A stretch of DNA of 64,000 nucleotides from Psoroptes ovis (lineage: Eukaryota; Arthropoda; Arachnida; Sarcoptiformes; Psoroptidae). A program made the position numbers and the translations under genes. Under the pieces are notes generated by a model. That model was not told where the DNA came from. It did not search any database and saw nothing but the letters and a program-made list of their open reading frames with translations. The DNA lies in the NCBI GenBank assembly GCA_002943765.1, contig PQWQ01000004.1, positions 1,736,001 through 1,800,000 of the forward strand. Direction: 5' to 3'. Position 1 is the stretch's first letter. Each line of letters begins with the position of its first letter. Below are positions 1-12,391 of this stretch, piece by piece.

Positions 1-298
1 CATTTTTTTTTTTTGATTTTTAGGTTTAATGTTTTCATAAATATGTGGTTCAAAACGTTTGAAAATTTGATTCAAGAAATTTGATTTCGCTGTTTTTGTT
101 TGTGTTTTGGCTGCTTGTTTACAATTATCCAGAGCAAATATTGGTTATCATTGATCTCAATAAATTCAATTCAATTGAATTCTACAAAAAAGTTCAAAAA
201 TCAAATGAATCGTGATATTTTTGTTATGTTTGCTTGCAATTTTTATTTATCCTAAAATATTTTTGAATCAATTTATTTAAATCATAAATGAATTTTGA

Positions 299-3200
299 AT
301 GGAATCAGAAGAAAATATCAAAGAACAACAATCGAAACAATCGCATAATAATAAATTGTCTGGGTAATTTTGAATTTATTTTAAGCTTTGAATTAATTTT
401 TGATTTTCCTTTTTCGATAAAACAGTGATTCAACAATACATTATCGTAATGTTATATCAAATAAACAAAATAAACGTACAAATTATCATCGATTATTTGG
501 TGATGTTATACATCGACAACAATCGGACATCAGTATTGATGATTCAGATGAATCAATAGTCAATTTAAATGATTGTAAATCAGCTAATAATAACAATGAA
601 AATGTTAATCCTAATTTGAATAATAGAAAATCATTGATAAAATGTATTGGCAAAAATTATAAAAAATGGAAATGTACATATTGTAAATTTGAATATAATC
701 TTTCGATATTTAGTGAATGTGCAAATTGTGGTAATGAATATGTTGTATGCAATGAAGATGATCAACAATCAATCAATCAAAATATTGATAATGATAATAA
801 TCATTGTTTAGATTATTTGTCAAATAATTTGAATAAGAATAATATTCCAGTCATAAATCACAATAGAAAATGGCGTATTCTAATAAGATTATTATCAAAT
901 AATTTATATCATTCATCAACTGATTCAAATTCGAGTGAATTAAATAATTTTTCCAGCATTCTTTTGGATATTGCAAAATTAAATATACATACAAATCAGA
1001 CAAACAAATTCCATTTTGATATAAGTTCATGTCATTCAATTCATTTCAATAATTATAATAAGCAATATGATGGCAATTACCTTGAAAATTTGAAAAAATC
1101 ACGAGAAAATCCCTATTACTATAGTCAAACAAATCTATTTACATATCTACAGAAAAATTTAGATGATAATGGTGATAATTTTAATGATAATGATGTGAAT
1201 ACGACTAATACGACAACTATAAAAAGATATTTACAAAAAAATTGCAATAATATTTCAAACGATTGTAAATATACAAATAAATATTGGTGCTGTATAAAAT
1301 GTAATTTTAATTTCAATTCAAAAACCTTAACTAATTGCATAATTTGTGATGAGACGAGATCAAAGAATCATTATGATTATATGGCCGAAAATAGGCTATT
1401 ATTGAAACGATTAGTACAAAATATTAAATTTTGGGGAAAATTATGTTATAAACAACAACAGCAACAACAACATAATCAATCAACCAATAATGAACGAACG
1501 GTATCGAATAGTAGTACATTATGTTATAATATCGATAACGATAATAATGATTTTGAATATAATGAGAAATCATTCAGTGATACTGAAAATGAAGAGATTA
1601 TTTACCATCATGGTAATAGTGAATTCATAAAATCATCGACGACATCAACTTCAACAACAACAATTCATGAATCTATATCTGTAAATAATTTATTCATAGA
1701 ATGTACAAATTATAGTGAAAATATTAAAATCAAACAAGAATCAAATGATCTCAATGATAGTGATGAAAATTATGAAACATGGCAATGTATAAAATGTACA
1801 CTAATAAATAATAGCAGTGAAAATTTCTGTATTATTTGTGGTGGTTCAAAATTGAACAGTATGATTGATACGAATGTTGAAGCGAACACTGATGACGACC
1901 ATGGCCATAGCCAACGACAAGAACAAGGTGATGATGATTCGAAAAATTTTCAGCAATATCAACAACAACAACAATGGACTTGTATAAAATGTACACTAAG
2001 TAATTCAATAAAAAATAACCCAATATGTGCAGCTTGCGGTTATCCACGTCCATCACAATCAATCACATCTTCAATGTTACAAAATCAGCCACATCAAACA
2101 ACAGGAAGACGTGATTTGACACGCCGTAATCGAACACATTGGGAATGTTCATCATGTACATATTTAAATTCATCCGATAGATTTTCATGTGAAATTTGTT
2201 ACCAAGGTAGATGTGTTCTAACATTGAAACCAGTCAATAAAGATGATTTGTCTAAACTATCAAATGATACTACCGCAACATCGGCAACCGATTTACATGA
2301 TGAAACACTTTGTCATGGTGAAAGTGAACTAATGGAAACATTGAGACGCATCGAAGAAAAAGAATCAAGACGCTTATGGCATAGTATTGTTCAATTTTGT
2401 TCAAATAATAATCTTCAATTTGTTGATGACTTATTCCCTCCAAATGATCAATCATTGTATCACCAACAACCACAACAGCCACCACAACAACAACAAATGT
2501 CATTGGTGAATACATTGAGATTGAATACAGGACCAGTTAAATGGTTACGACCGCATCAAATACAAAGTGAAATAAGCAGTACACAAGTACGTTGGGCAGT
2601 GTTTCGTACACCATTGCCATCAGACATATTGCAAGGTGTTCTTGGCAATTGTTGGTTTTTATCGGCTTTGGCTGTTTTAGCTGAACGTACAGAATTGGTC
2701 GAACGAGTTATGATTACGAAAGAAATATGTTCACAAGGTGTTTATCAAGTACGTCTGTGTAAAGATGGACAATGGAAAACCGTACTCGTCGATGATCTTC
2801 TGCCTTGTAATTTGAAAGGACAATTAGTGTATTCGCAAGCAAAACGTAATCAATTATGGGTACCATTAATTGAGAAAGCAATGGCCAAATTACATGGTTG
2901 TTATGAAGCACTAGGTTCTGGCAGATCTATTGAAGGATTATCCACATTAACCGGTGCACCATGTGAGAGTATTTCATTACAAAGTCCAAAATTTAATGGC
3001 AATCACAATCAATTGCAACAACAACATGAACAGATTGATTATGATTTTATTTGGGCCCAATTATTGAGTTCAAGATCGGCTGGCTTCTTAATGGGCGCAT
3101 CATGTGGTGGTGGTAATATGCAAGTGAATGAATTAGAATATCAGAATGTTGGTCTACGGCCAAGACATGCATATTCAGTATTAGATGTTCGTGATATTAA

Positions 3201-4555
3201 TGGTTTTCGTTTGTTACGCTTACGAAATCCATGGGGACACTTTTCATGGAATGGAAATTGGTCAGATGGTTCTTCATTATGGGATGATAGTTTACGTGAA
3301 CAACTGTTACCACACGGTGCATCTGAAGGTGTATTTTGGATTGAATATCAAGATTTATTAAAATATTTTGATAGTATCGATATTTGTAAAATACGTAATG
3401 ATTGGAATGAAATACGTTTACAAGGTGTACTGCCTCCGAACGCTTTCGATATCGACAATATACCTGTCATTTTATTGACCGTCAATGGACCGACTGAAAT
3501 CGAGTTGAATCTATTTCAAGAAGGACATCGACAATCACAACAGCAACAATTCAATAAAGAATCATCAGCGGCCACCACACGTAATTCACCATTAGATTTA
3601 TGTGTCGTTCTGTTCAAACATAATCAAAAACATCGTCATGATGATATATCATCAATGTTAATGGATTCATTGATTACACATAGTAAACGTCAAATTCGAT
3701 GTTTTGTTGGCTGCCATGCAATACTTGAAAAAGGTGTATATACTGTCATGTGTTTAGCATTTAATCATTGGAATACAAGTATGTTATTTGATTGAATTTC
3801 ATGTCAATTCAAAATTTTCAATTGTTTTTCTGGTATTTTCACAGAAATTATTTCATTTAGTCATTATCCAAAATTTTTATTAGCAATACATAGTTCCAAA
3901 CGATTATCAGTAGAAACAATAATCGGGCCGCCATTTGTTCTGGCTGATACTATCATTAGATTGACAATGGAACGTGGTCAACGACATGAGGTTTGAATTG
4001 TTTATTTTTTCATGTTAAATTTTCATTCATTGATTTCTTATTTTTTCTTCTTGAATTTGCCATGTGTCCTTTGACAATGTTTTGCTTAATTATTGACGAA
4101 CAAAAACAATACTATAATGCCAAAATTAAAGGGTCGTGAAGGTATGACCGCTTATTATTTGACGAAAGGTTGGGCAGGTTTGGTGGTGGTTGTTGAGAAT
4201 CGTTTTATTGATCGTTGTGTGCAGGTTATTTGTGATTGTACTGATAGTATTAATGTTGTTTCAACACGTTCTACATTACGTACCATTGATTCAATACCAC
4301 CTAAACACAGGTAATTTACAATTAATTGATAATATTCAAATATTTTAATAATACCTTTTTTCGATCCAAAATAGACAAGTGATTATTGTATTGACACAAT
4401 TGGATGGAAGCGGTGGATTTTCAATAGCACATCGTTTAACACATCGTCTATCATATTCAAGCGGTTTACATGATTGGGGTCCAATCGGTGCAAATCATGT
4501 ACCATCAATTGATCGTTTTATGTATGGTTTACATGCACCACGTCCGATTGCTTGA
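299..4555 (+). CDS. sol: Calpain-15 / small optic lobes (SOL) type cysteine protease
   Basis: Five exons fit in phase: 299-363, 426-3778, 3845-3990, 4132-4310, 4375-4555, giving 1307 residues. The start is the first ATG in frame, in a short exon with a clean GT-AG junction. The N-terminal half is Asn/Ser/Gln-rich and carries five RanBP2-type zinc fingers (W-x-C-x2-C...C-x2-C). The first lies near residues 103-125 and the second near 307-330; the other three lie between there and about 620. The calpain protease core follows, with all three catalytic residues visible: Cys764 in GNCWFLSA, His936 in RPRHAYSVLD and Asn956 in LRNPWG. The C-terminal part (GREGMTAYYLTKGWAGLVVV, CDCTDSINVVSTR, LHAPRPIA at the end) is the SOL-homology domain that separates this subfamily from classical EF-hand calpains. 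Known members act in neural development and eye morphology; that role here is by homology only. An AATAAA lies 55 bases after the stop. Confidence 0.95.
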
Positions 4556-4609
4556 ATCCATCTTCTTTTGCTGAATATATTTTGTTATAAATGTTTTAAT
4601 ATGAAATTA

Positions 4610-4615
4610 AATAAA
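4610..4615 (+). terminator. Probable poly(A) signal of the calpain gene
   Basis: AATAAA 55 bases downstream of the TGA stop, at the usual place for a 3'-end processing signal. Such hexamers are common in this AT-rich DNA, so position is the main support. Confidence 0.5.
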
Positions 4616-4985
4616 TCTTGTATTTATATATCTTTGAAAATAAACAAAAATTTCTTGAAAACACTAGAAACAAAGGTGTAAATAGTCACCAAAAACTATA
4701 ATTAGAAGTTATTGAGTGTCTATTTCAACATTACAACTCTATGGATGATCATGACTATCGAAAAAGTTGTTGATTTGTTTACGTTTTAAATTTTATTCAA
4801 GTGTAAATGTTGCAATCATTTGATATCTGAACTGAAATGATAATAAATAATGATGCAAATCATTGGCAATTTTCATTAGCGAAAATATAATCATTGACTA
4901 TTTTTCTATTTAAGCTTAAACATTTTTGAAGGCAATTCATACTCTGACTCATTTGAAATCTGACCATCAATCACTAATCAACAAC
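4616..4985. other. Intergenic: calpain 3' end to ZFAND2 5' end
   Basis: Short AT-rich spacer between two genes on the same strand. It must hold the promoter and 5' UTR of the AN1 zinc-finger gene. I see no clear TATA box or other motif. Confidence 0.5.
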
Positions 4986-5940
4986 ATGGAACTTCCAAAC
5001 ATTGGTAAACATTGTGCCCTTACTGAATGTAATCGTCTTGGTATGTTTATTGATTGATATTATTCAAGAAATTTCCTTTAATATGACTTTTATTATTCTA
5101 AATTTAGATTTTTTGCCTATAAAATGTTCATTTTGTGAAAATATTTATTGTTCTGAACATTATAAATATCAGCTACATCATTGTGAATCGAATAAATTAA
5201 ATGATCATCAAATACCGATATGCCCATTATGTAATAAGCCAGTATCTTTAAAATATGGTGAATCTTTAGATTTAAAAGTAAATGAACATATTGAACGAGG
5301 TTGTGATGGTTATTTTAATACAAAAACATCAACGACAACAAATACGAATACAAATAATAAAATATATAAAAATCGTTGTTCATTCAATGGTTGTAAACAA
5401 AAAGAATTGATACGAATTGAATGTGATAAATGTAAACTAAATTATTGTCTCAAACATAGACATTCGAGTGATCATGAATGTTCCGGCATTAATGATAGGA
5501 AAAATGACACGAATACATTGAGTGGATCGACAAAATGGTTACATCCATTAGTTAAACGATATGATAATCTATTCAATAATTCAAATAATAATACCAATGA
5601 TAATAATCGACCAACAACAGCACAGAAATCTCAATCCATTCCACAATCATTGAACACATTTACGAATACAATTGATCAAATAAAATCAAGTGTTCAACGT
5701 ACTTTTCAACGAACAGAACAAACGAGAACCGAAACTATAAATCATCAATCTGGTAATCGATTGAATAATAATAATCGTGAATCAATCAATGCAAACATAA
5801 ATCAATTACAAGGTGATCTAAGTGAAGAAGAAGCATTGAATATTGCTATAGCTGAATCTATGTCACAACAACAACAACAACAACCAGATCATTCAAATCA
5901 GGAATCAAATGATAATGAACGAAATTGTAAAATTTTTTGA
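4986..5940 (+). CDS. AN1-type zinc finger protein, ZFAND2 (AIRAP/AIRAPL) family
   Basis: Two exons, 4986-5040 and 5108-5940, join in phase to give 295 residues. The first exon encodes MELPNIGKHCALTECNRL, the typical opening of the family, and the splice restores the D-FLPIKC that follows. Two AN1 zinc fingers are visible: residues 10-57 (C-x4-C, KCSFCENIYCSEHYKYQLHHC) and about 108-142 (CSFNGCKQKELIRIECDKC then YCLKHRHSSDHEC). A ubiquitin-interacting motif (SEEEALNIAIAESMSQ) lies near residues 256-275, as in ZFAND2B/AIRAPL. Between these lie a Thr/Asn-rich linker and a basic region. Family members bind the proteasome and p97 and protect cells from proteotoxic (arsenite) stress; function here is by homology. 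An AATAAA lies near 5966. Finger order and UIM make the family call secure; the A/B subtype is inferred from the UIM. Confidence 0.93.
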
Positions 5941-6766
5941 CTTATTTTACAAATAGAATTTTATTAATAAAAAAAATATGAGAAAGATTACAAAAATTAA
6001 ATTATAAATGTGATGATGGTTACAATTGTCATTATGATAAATGTTAGTATTGAATGTAAGATTGACAATATGTTGATATTTGCATTCTTGTCATGATAAT
6101 TTCAATGTTGTTGATTTGTTGACTTAAATATGAATATGACTATTATAGTATGCACAAGGTGGTTGAAATTTGAAAAAAAAATTAATTTGAAATGAATTGA
6201 ACATTATATCGAAAGGTCTCTATCAAATTTTTCATCCTCAAGCAGGAGCTGTAATCGTAGCCACTACAGGTTTCGTCGTTGATTGACTAATATTGGGCAA
6301 TAAGACCTTTTGGTTGAAATAGTTCTGATACAATTTTTTTAATGAATGTTTATTAAATGAATAATCGAGAAGATGATAATAATTGATATAAAACAATTAA
6401 CAATGATATTTTAAAAACAATTCAACATATAAAAAATGTAAACAATCGATACAATTCAATCTTAATGAGAAAATTAATACATTTTAACATGACACAATGA
6501 CACTATTACTTTGTACAAATAAGACACGTCGTCATCAAACTTCGCTCGCTTGCCACTTATACGTCTGCCTTATATATATTGCTAATCCACCAAAATTGAC
6601 CAAATCGCATCTAGTAATCAGGTTCAACATCATTTGACCATTAACTGTCAATAGCGATTCGAACAGAAAAGTCTACATCAGCTCAGAATTTCATAATACG
6701 AAACATCTAGTTGAGACTTTGATTGTCATCAAATTCTGTTTGCTTCCAGTCTTGACCCATCTCCGA

Positions 6767-7386
6767 TTAAATCCATTGGCTTCCTCTCATTTTTTGGGCC
6801 CAGTGTTTGACATAATTTTTCCACTTGAAGATCATAATTACTTCAATAGGGATTATACGAATCAATCCAGTATAAGCTAAATCAAGTGCGCAATTAATAT
6901 TCAAATCACATTTGATTGATAATGGATTGAATTTAGCGAACCCCCATTGAAAATATTCTGATTTAATAAAATCTGCCACATAATTATGCAAAGTAGCATT
7001 GTGATCAATACCAAAATCTCGGATTAATGAATCGAAAAAAATTCCGAATAATGGTAACATATGTAGTCTGCCGATTTAAAATTTGTGTATGAAGGATATT
7101 GACTCGATGAATGTTTTATTAAATAATCCACAGGTGATATAATAGATTTTCGTTGGAAATAAAAACAGCCAATCTTGTACAGTGATATGGTGAAATGATA
7201 AGATATTCTGACAATAAATTTTTCACTCATAAATACTTCTATTTTGCGACCGTTAAAATCTATTCCATGCTTGATTAAATAGGCCAAATCATCAGTCAAT
7301 GGTTTCAATATTTGACTGATAGAGGTATTGGAATTTTTTTTGATCAATCGACCTCCATGCAAAGTAGCGTTGTGATCAATACCCAA
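6767..7386 (-). pseudogene. Decayed coding remnant, family unknown (two overlapping broken frames)
   Basis: Two minus-strand frames, 7386-7024 (120 codons) and 7060-6767 (97 codons), overlap in different frames around the duplicated segment. Both contain GIDHNATLH, and the second runs on through NYVADFIKSEYFQWGFAKF. The first has ILKPLTDDLAYLIKHGIDF. The wording looks like real protein rather than chance AT-rich translation, but there is no complete domain, and the repeat structure suggests a degenerate transposon-derived gene. I do not recognise the family with any confidence. Confidence 0.35.
6989..7143 (-). repeat. Internal duplicate, copy A (with 7360-7514)
   Basis: This segment matches 7360-7514 over about 155 bases with no length change and roughly a dozen mismatches by eye. 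Shared landmarks are a GTGATCAATACC block, a TGGTAAC...ATGTAG block, CTGCCGATTTAAAATTTGTG, and ATTAAATAATCCACAGGTGA. On the minus strand one frame reads GIDHNATLH, which recurs in copy B. The two copies are 371 bases apart, so this is an old tandem duplication inside a decaying element. Confidence 0.8.
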
Positions 7387-7514
7387 ATCTCTGATTGACG
7401 AATCGAAGAAAATTCCTAATAATGGTAACTTATGTAGCCTGCCGATTTAAAATTTGTGTATAAGGGATATTGATTCGATGAATGTTTTATTAAATAATCC
7501 ACAGGTGATATAAT
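7360..7514 (-). repeat. Internal duplicate, copy B (with 6989-7143)
   Basis: Second copy of the 155-base unit described at 6989. A third, more diverged and partial match lies at about 7660-7790: it shares CCCATTGAA..ATTTTGATTT, CACATAATTATGCAA and GATATTCTGGCAATAAATTTTTCAC with 6940-6990 and 7195-7230. The order of shared blocks is rearranged, which suggests repeated local duplication or nested copies. Confidence 0.75.
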
Positions 7515-9321
7515 CGCTGATTTTCCTTATCGATCACATTAACTAAATCTTCGGTGATGATGTATTTCTGGAGTAGTTGTTTGATTGGAATGTAATAATA
7601 TTTTTTGTTGCCATCACTGATTGGATATTGTTTGGGAGTGATGAAGTTGGCAAGTGTTTTGGCAAACGCCCATTGAATTATTTTGATTTGAACAAATATG
7701 TCACATAATTATGCAACGTAATATTGAGATCAATTCCTGATGCATTTGGTGATATAATAAGATATTCTGGCAATAAATTTTTCACCCATAAGGTTACAAT
7801 TATTGTGATAGGCAGAAAACCGAAATTTTATGTACAAAACAAACAAATCAATCGAGTATTTGCTTAACCAGATAAGTTTCCGAGTGATAAAATTCTCTTC
7901 AATAATGATTCTTTGTTATTTTAAATATTAATGTTTTCGTTCAACTCGATTATAATAATTGGATCATTTTTTTTCTCATAATTCTTGCTGTATTTGTACA
8001 GATATGTACGGCTAATTTTAATGAAATTCGAATTAGAAATAATATTCTTGAAGATCGATTAAATAATTGATGGAAATTTTCTTGGCAAATGTGAGATAGA
8101 AATATTGTTCAGAGCCTTAACGGAACACAAATATTACGGATCAATAATGTTTTGTCATTCATACCGTGTGGGATCAATATTTCATTTCTCTTCAATGTTC
8201 TTCGAATTCCAGGTATATAGTGAACGAGGATTTGTATTAAAATAGTCATTTCATTTATGTCAATGATTAAGCGTGTATTAGGAACCAAACTAGTGGGACG
8301 AGGTGGCAATTTTGTTCTTCGTATATATCTTTCCTTTCCCATAATCGAGGATTTTATATATTCTGGTTTATTCTGTTAAATCTAATAATGAAAGGACCTG
8401 GTGTAAAAGTCCTAATTTCAAAAACAAGATTTGTTGTTTTTATTTCAATTATTTAATTATCAAATCTTCAAGTATAAACTTACAAATACATCGATGTTGG
8501 AATTATTTTTGAATGCTAAACCAGCATCAACATGTTCAAGTAATATCCATCACAGTAGCCGATGTTGTATTGACTTTGATTAATGGCCGACAAAAAATTT
8601 GCAATTTTAGCCATGATGCCCATGGTTTTGGTAATGATTCCTGTAATACATTTTTGAGGCCGACGACGAAGTGCTCGTAAGTGAAAATGGAATTTGGTAA
8701 AAATTATCGTTGAATTGAAAATTGATTTTATTTAGAGATCACAAAATAAACACAATCGAATGATAAAATATTAGTGACGACATTTGATGAAAAATAATGA
8801 GCTTTTATTATGATTTTCGAGCTCGATCGAGATGAACATGCGCAATGTGTTTTTATCAGCATTTTTGTGAGCATAATTCTGTGAGTCAGCGGAACTCGGA
8901 GATACTGAACTGGTTCAGTCGTCTGGTGGCACCACTACACTTTCATATTTCAATGTTTTCGCATAAATTTATTGAAGAAAACAAAAATGAATTAATGGAA
9001 TCATAAATGAAAAACATTTAATATCAATAAATAGATGAAAAACTGCTGTGATGATCGTATGGATAATGGTGATGCAATGAATAATTGCAAAATATAAATA
9101 TGTGACGAAATATGAATAACTTTTGACAAGGATGATTTTAAAAGAGGTTTTTTCAATGAAAAATGCATGTATAAATTGGCTATAATTTATAGGCTAAAAC
9201 TTGAAATGTATGAATTTGTTATTTATTCATGTTGTTTATGTTTGAATTTGTTGAGAAAAAAAAAATTTGAAAATTTGTTTTTTTTTCTTGTTTTGTCGAA
9301 ATTAAAATTCAAAATTCCTTC

Positions 9322-10345
9322 ATGAATATGCTGAAACAATTTGAATATTCATTAATGAATTTTGGTAGATATTTACGAGCAAATTCACCCTCAAGTTTGA
9401 AAGTAATCAGTGTAAATCAAATAACAACATTCAATGATTATCCACAATCAATGATCAATTATGAAAGTCGACGATTTGGACGCCGATATCGTCGCTGGTA
9501 TCATTGGCCAAATGATTTTTTACCATTTCATTGGGAGCGTGAGAAACCCGATCCACCATATTTAAATACAGGCGATGCTGTTCGTGATATTGGTCGTTGG
9601 AATCCAGATGATTTAATACCAGGTGCACAATATTCAACGGTTTTAAAGAATGCACCCGAATCTGTTCGAAAACAATTTTCACTCGGTTTCGCTGAACGTG
9701 TAAGTAAGCATTTGGATTTCATTGACAAATAATAGTAACGATGAATTTATGTTTCAATTGAAATAGCCTAAAATCGTTCAACATCAAATGGAAAAAATAT
9801 TGAATCAAGTTCGCCGACATCCATTCGATACAATGTCACCTGAAGTTAAAAGTTAGTTTGAATTCTTATTTGAAAATGATTTCTAACACGAAATTCTCTC
9901 ACAAATTTTTGCGCAATTTATAGTTGCTGAATATACGGTAAAAATACGAAATAATCTACATCATTTCACCAAAGTAGATAAATATGATGCACCACGAAAA
10001 ATACGACAAGAAACATTGAAAAATCGTCGAGCACGTTTGCTAAATGATTTATATTATCAAGATCGTAAGCGTTATGATAATATTGTACAATTATTAGGCA
10101 TAAAACATACGGTACCCAAACTTGGTGAAATTACCTATAAACCGACACGTAAGAATGAAATAAGACGATTGACAAATGAATATTGTCAACGAATAATCGA
10201 TAGAAAATTGGATGATTATCATGAAGAATTGAAACGTAAACAACAAACATTGAATGATGAGCAGCGACGTATACAAGAATTGATTGAAAATGATGATAAA
10301 TATTTAGGCATTAATAATAATGAACACGATTCAACAGTAAAATAA
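9322..10345 (+). CDS. mRpS15: Mitochondrial small-subunit ribosomal protein bS15m
   Basis: Three exons, 9322-9699, 9767-9851 and 9924-10345, join in phase (donors GTAAGT and GTTAGT) and give 294 residues. An S15 domain occupies about residues 155-217: IAEYTVKIRNNLHHF, then RRARLLNDLYYQDRKRYDNI and the closing LLGIKHTVP, matching the helix-loop pattern of bacterial S15. The N-terminal 150 residues and the charged C-terminal helix (KLDDYHEELKRKQQTLNDEQ) are the usual mitochondrial extensions. The N-terminus is basic with few acids, as expected for an import signal. S15 binds the central domain of the small-subunit rRNA. The Drosophila counterpart is bonsai. The ATG at 9322 is the first in frame and sits close behind a T-rich stretch; ATG 9328 is an alternative. 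Confidence 0.9.
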
Positions 10346-10822
10346 TTTAGTCAATCAAAATGAATATCATTATCAAAGGGTTTGACCATTTACAAATGAT
10401 TCAAATTGAAATTATTAAATATTTGTTAATATCAATTTCTTATTTTCTCATCATTAAAACAAATAAAAATGATACAAATATACAAATAGATAAAAGTCAT
10501 AAACATTTATTAAATTTTATCGTTGAGTTATTACATCTCATCTATTAATCTGGTTTTAAGAAATTGCAACTAATCCATGATTAGTATTCTAATTTATATT
10601 CATTGCTAAGATGGCTTAAAATGGAGAAAAATTTTATTTTTCTCTTGGCTATTTTAAGAAGTTGTTTATTTTAAATCGATGTTTTATTTATGTTTTCAAT
10701 TAGTCATTTGTCAAATAATTGAACCCTAATTACTATTTTTGAATCTGATTCATTGTTTTTTTCTCGATTTTTTTTTCGCTTTGAGTCTATTCAATTGATT
10801 GAATTTAGACGACAAAATAAAA
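10346..10822. other. Intergenic: S15 to formin
   Basis: AT-rich spacer of about 480 bases. A 62-codon frame at 10360-10548 has no recognisable features and is probably chance. A pyrimidine-rich tract ending in ATTTAG at 10801-10808 looks like a 3' splice site just before the upstream formin exon, suggesting a 5' UTR exon somewhere in this spacer. Confidence 0.4.
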
Positions 10823-12391
10823 ATGATTCAGCAAAAATCAATGTGCGATGATTGTACAAACATCGTAGAAGAAAATCGATTAACATTTGCAAATAAATAT
10901 CGAAGACGTTTTTCAAATTTTGAAAATGATTTCAAAATAATTAAAGATTTTGATACAATTGGTCTTAGACAGTCGAATCAACAACATTTATTTGATCAAT
11001 ATTTCAATTTATTTCAATCAAAGATGGATCCAACGACATCATCGGCATCTGTTACAAATCTAAGATTGAATAGATCGCTCGTAATTAACGATCGTACCCC
11101 GCCCAAATCATCAGCATATGATCGCCGTAAATATTATGATCATAATTTGAATACTAGAAAACAGCAACAACAATATTCATTTCATCCTATACCAACAAAT
11201 TCATCGCTATCACGATTGAGAAATGGCCAAAAATTGCCCAGCAAAGTGGATAATGATACCAGATACAGAAGTGTTCCTTATAATAATCGAAGAATTTCAT
11301 TTCAATCGAATGCAAATCGTGATTCTCCTATGCGAGTGCAATTTGATCATGATAATTCATTGAAGAACAATTATCAGCAACATTCAAATGCAAAACCAAC
11401 CAGAACAAATTTTAAATTAAATTCTACACCGAACAGATCTCTTAATGCTAATGATAGATGTCGCCAACAATATTGTTCACTATCAGCATCAACATTGAGT
11501 GCTAAAAGACAATATTCAACAGCCAATAACATAAATAATATAAACAGTAGTAATAAACAAATACGAAGGAGAACATTTACAACAGCATCATCACCATCAC
11601 GATCATCATTGAATAATACATTGCCGAACGGATTGAATTCAGTTAAAAAGCTAAATCAAAACAATGATTATGAATTCAACAAAGGTCAACGACAGTATCC
11701 ACAGCAGTATCAACAATCAAAATTCATAACTAGAACATCTAAACTTGAATTTAAGAAGAAAAATAATGTAAATCAGAAAAACCAGTTAAAAGAAGTGGAA
11801 AAACTTGAAAATAATTTCAATACTAAACAAATTGATGACGATGATGATGATCATGATCAAGCCATTAGTGCAAATACCAAGAAAATAACTGCATCAAACG
11901 ATAAACAATCATTAATTGATCGAAATAGCTCAAATATTAATCCAAATAATTCAATAAATAATCAAATTGAAACCAAAACAATCGATGATAATCACGTCAT
12001 TAAAACACGTGTTCAAAATAATCGAACGCAGCTAAAACATCAGCTTAAACAGCTTCAAAATCGACAATTGTCATTTATCAAAGCTCTTATCAGTGATAAT
12101 AATCAACATCGTTCGAATACGACAAGTGTTTCAATCGATAATATTACCAATAATTCGAATAATGATAATAATTCAAAATGTTTGATTGATGATGATCAAA
12201 ATGTTTTGAACAACAATCAAAAAGCGATTGAATGTGATAGTAACAAGCATCAAGAACAATCTCAATTGAATAATAATCAAGTGCAATCAAATCACCGAAT
12301 AACTCAACGTTCAAATTCTGATTCATTATTGTTTTTGCATAAACGTTGCAAACCAGATGATCGTAATGTGCATCTATCATTCAAGTATTCA
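10823..12391 (+). CDS. Probable alternative first coding exon (long N-terminus) of the formin gene
   Basis: This is an open frame of 523 codons from ATG 10823 to a strong donor (TCA|GTAAGT) at codon phase 0; read through the donor, it stops at 12416. The protein is very rich in Asn, Gln, Ser and Arg with no domain I recognise; a short Lys/Gln/Leu-rich helix (QLKHQLKQLQNRQLSF) lies near the end. Its donor phase matches the formin exon that starts at 13676 (phase 0), and the next exon at 12932 has no usable acceptor before its own ATG. The simplest model is that it splices over 12932-13423 to give a formin isoform of about 1571 residues. It could instead be a separate gene whose downstream exon I cannot see. 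Confidence 0.5.

Larger units (their letters stand above)
5941..9321. other. Gene-poor stretch with a decayed, partly duplicated repeat
   Basis: No intact gene is supported across these 3.4 kb. From about 6230 to 8400 base composition is less AT-biased and short minus-strand frames show coding-like fragments (6767-7060, 7024-7386, 8109-8342) that break off or shift frame. Parts of this DNA occur more than once (see the two repeat entries). After 8590 the DNA becomes ordinary AT-rich spacer leading to the S15 gene. A small GC-richer palindromic island lies near 8885-8940. The best reading is the remains of a mobile element or duplicated pseudogene; I cannot name a family. Confidence 0.5.

Noticed and set aside
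6244..6396. Minus-strand frame of about 50 codons ending in a Thr/Pro/Ala-rich stretch
   Set aside because: No start, no clear acceptor and no family recognised; it lies in the decayed repeat region and the plus strand is equally open.
8109..8342. 77-codon minus-strand ORF
   Set aside because: Reads partly like protein, but has no recognised domain and lies at the edge of the decayed repeat; not enough to call a gene.
8391..8412. AGGAC...GTCCT short inverted repeat
   Set aside because: Five-base arms are expected by chance; no tRNA-like or other RNA structure could be built around it.
8581..8664. Tiny plus-strand ORF starting MADKKFAILAMM
   Set aside because: Only about 24 codons, with no splice partner or homologue I can name.
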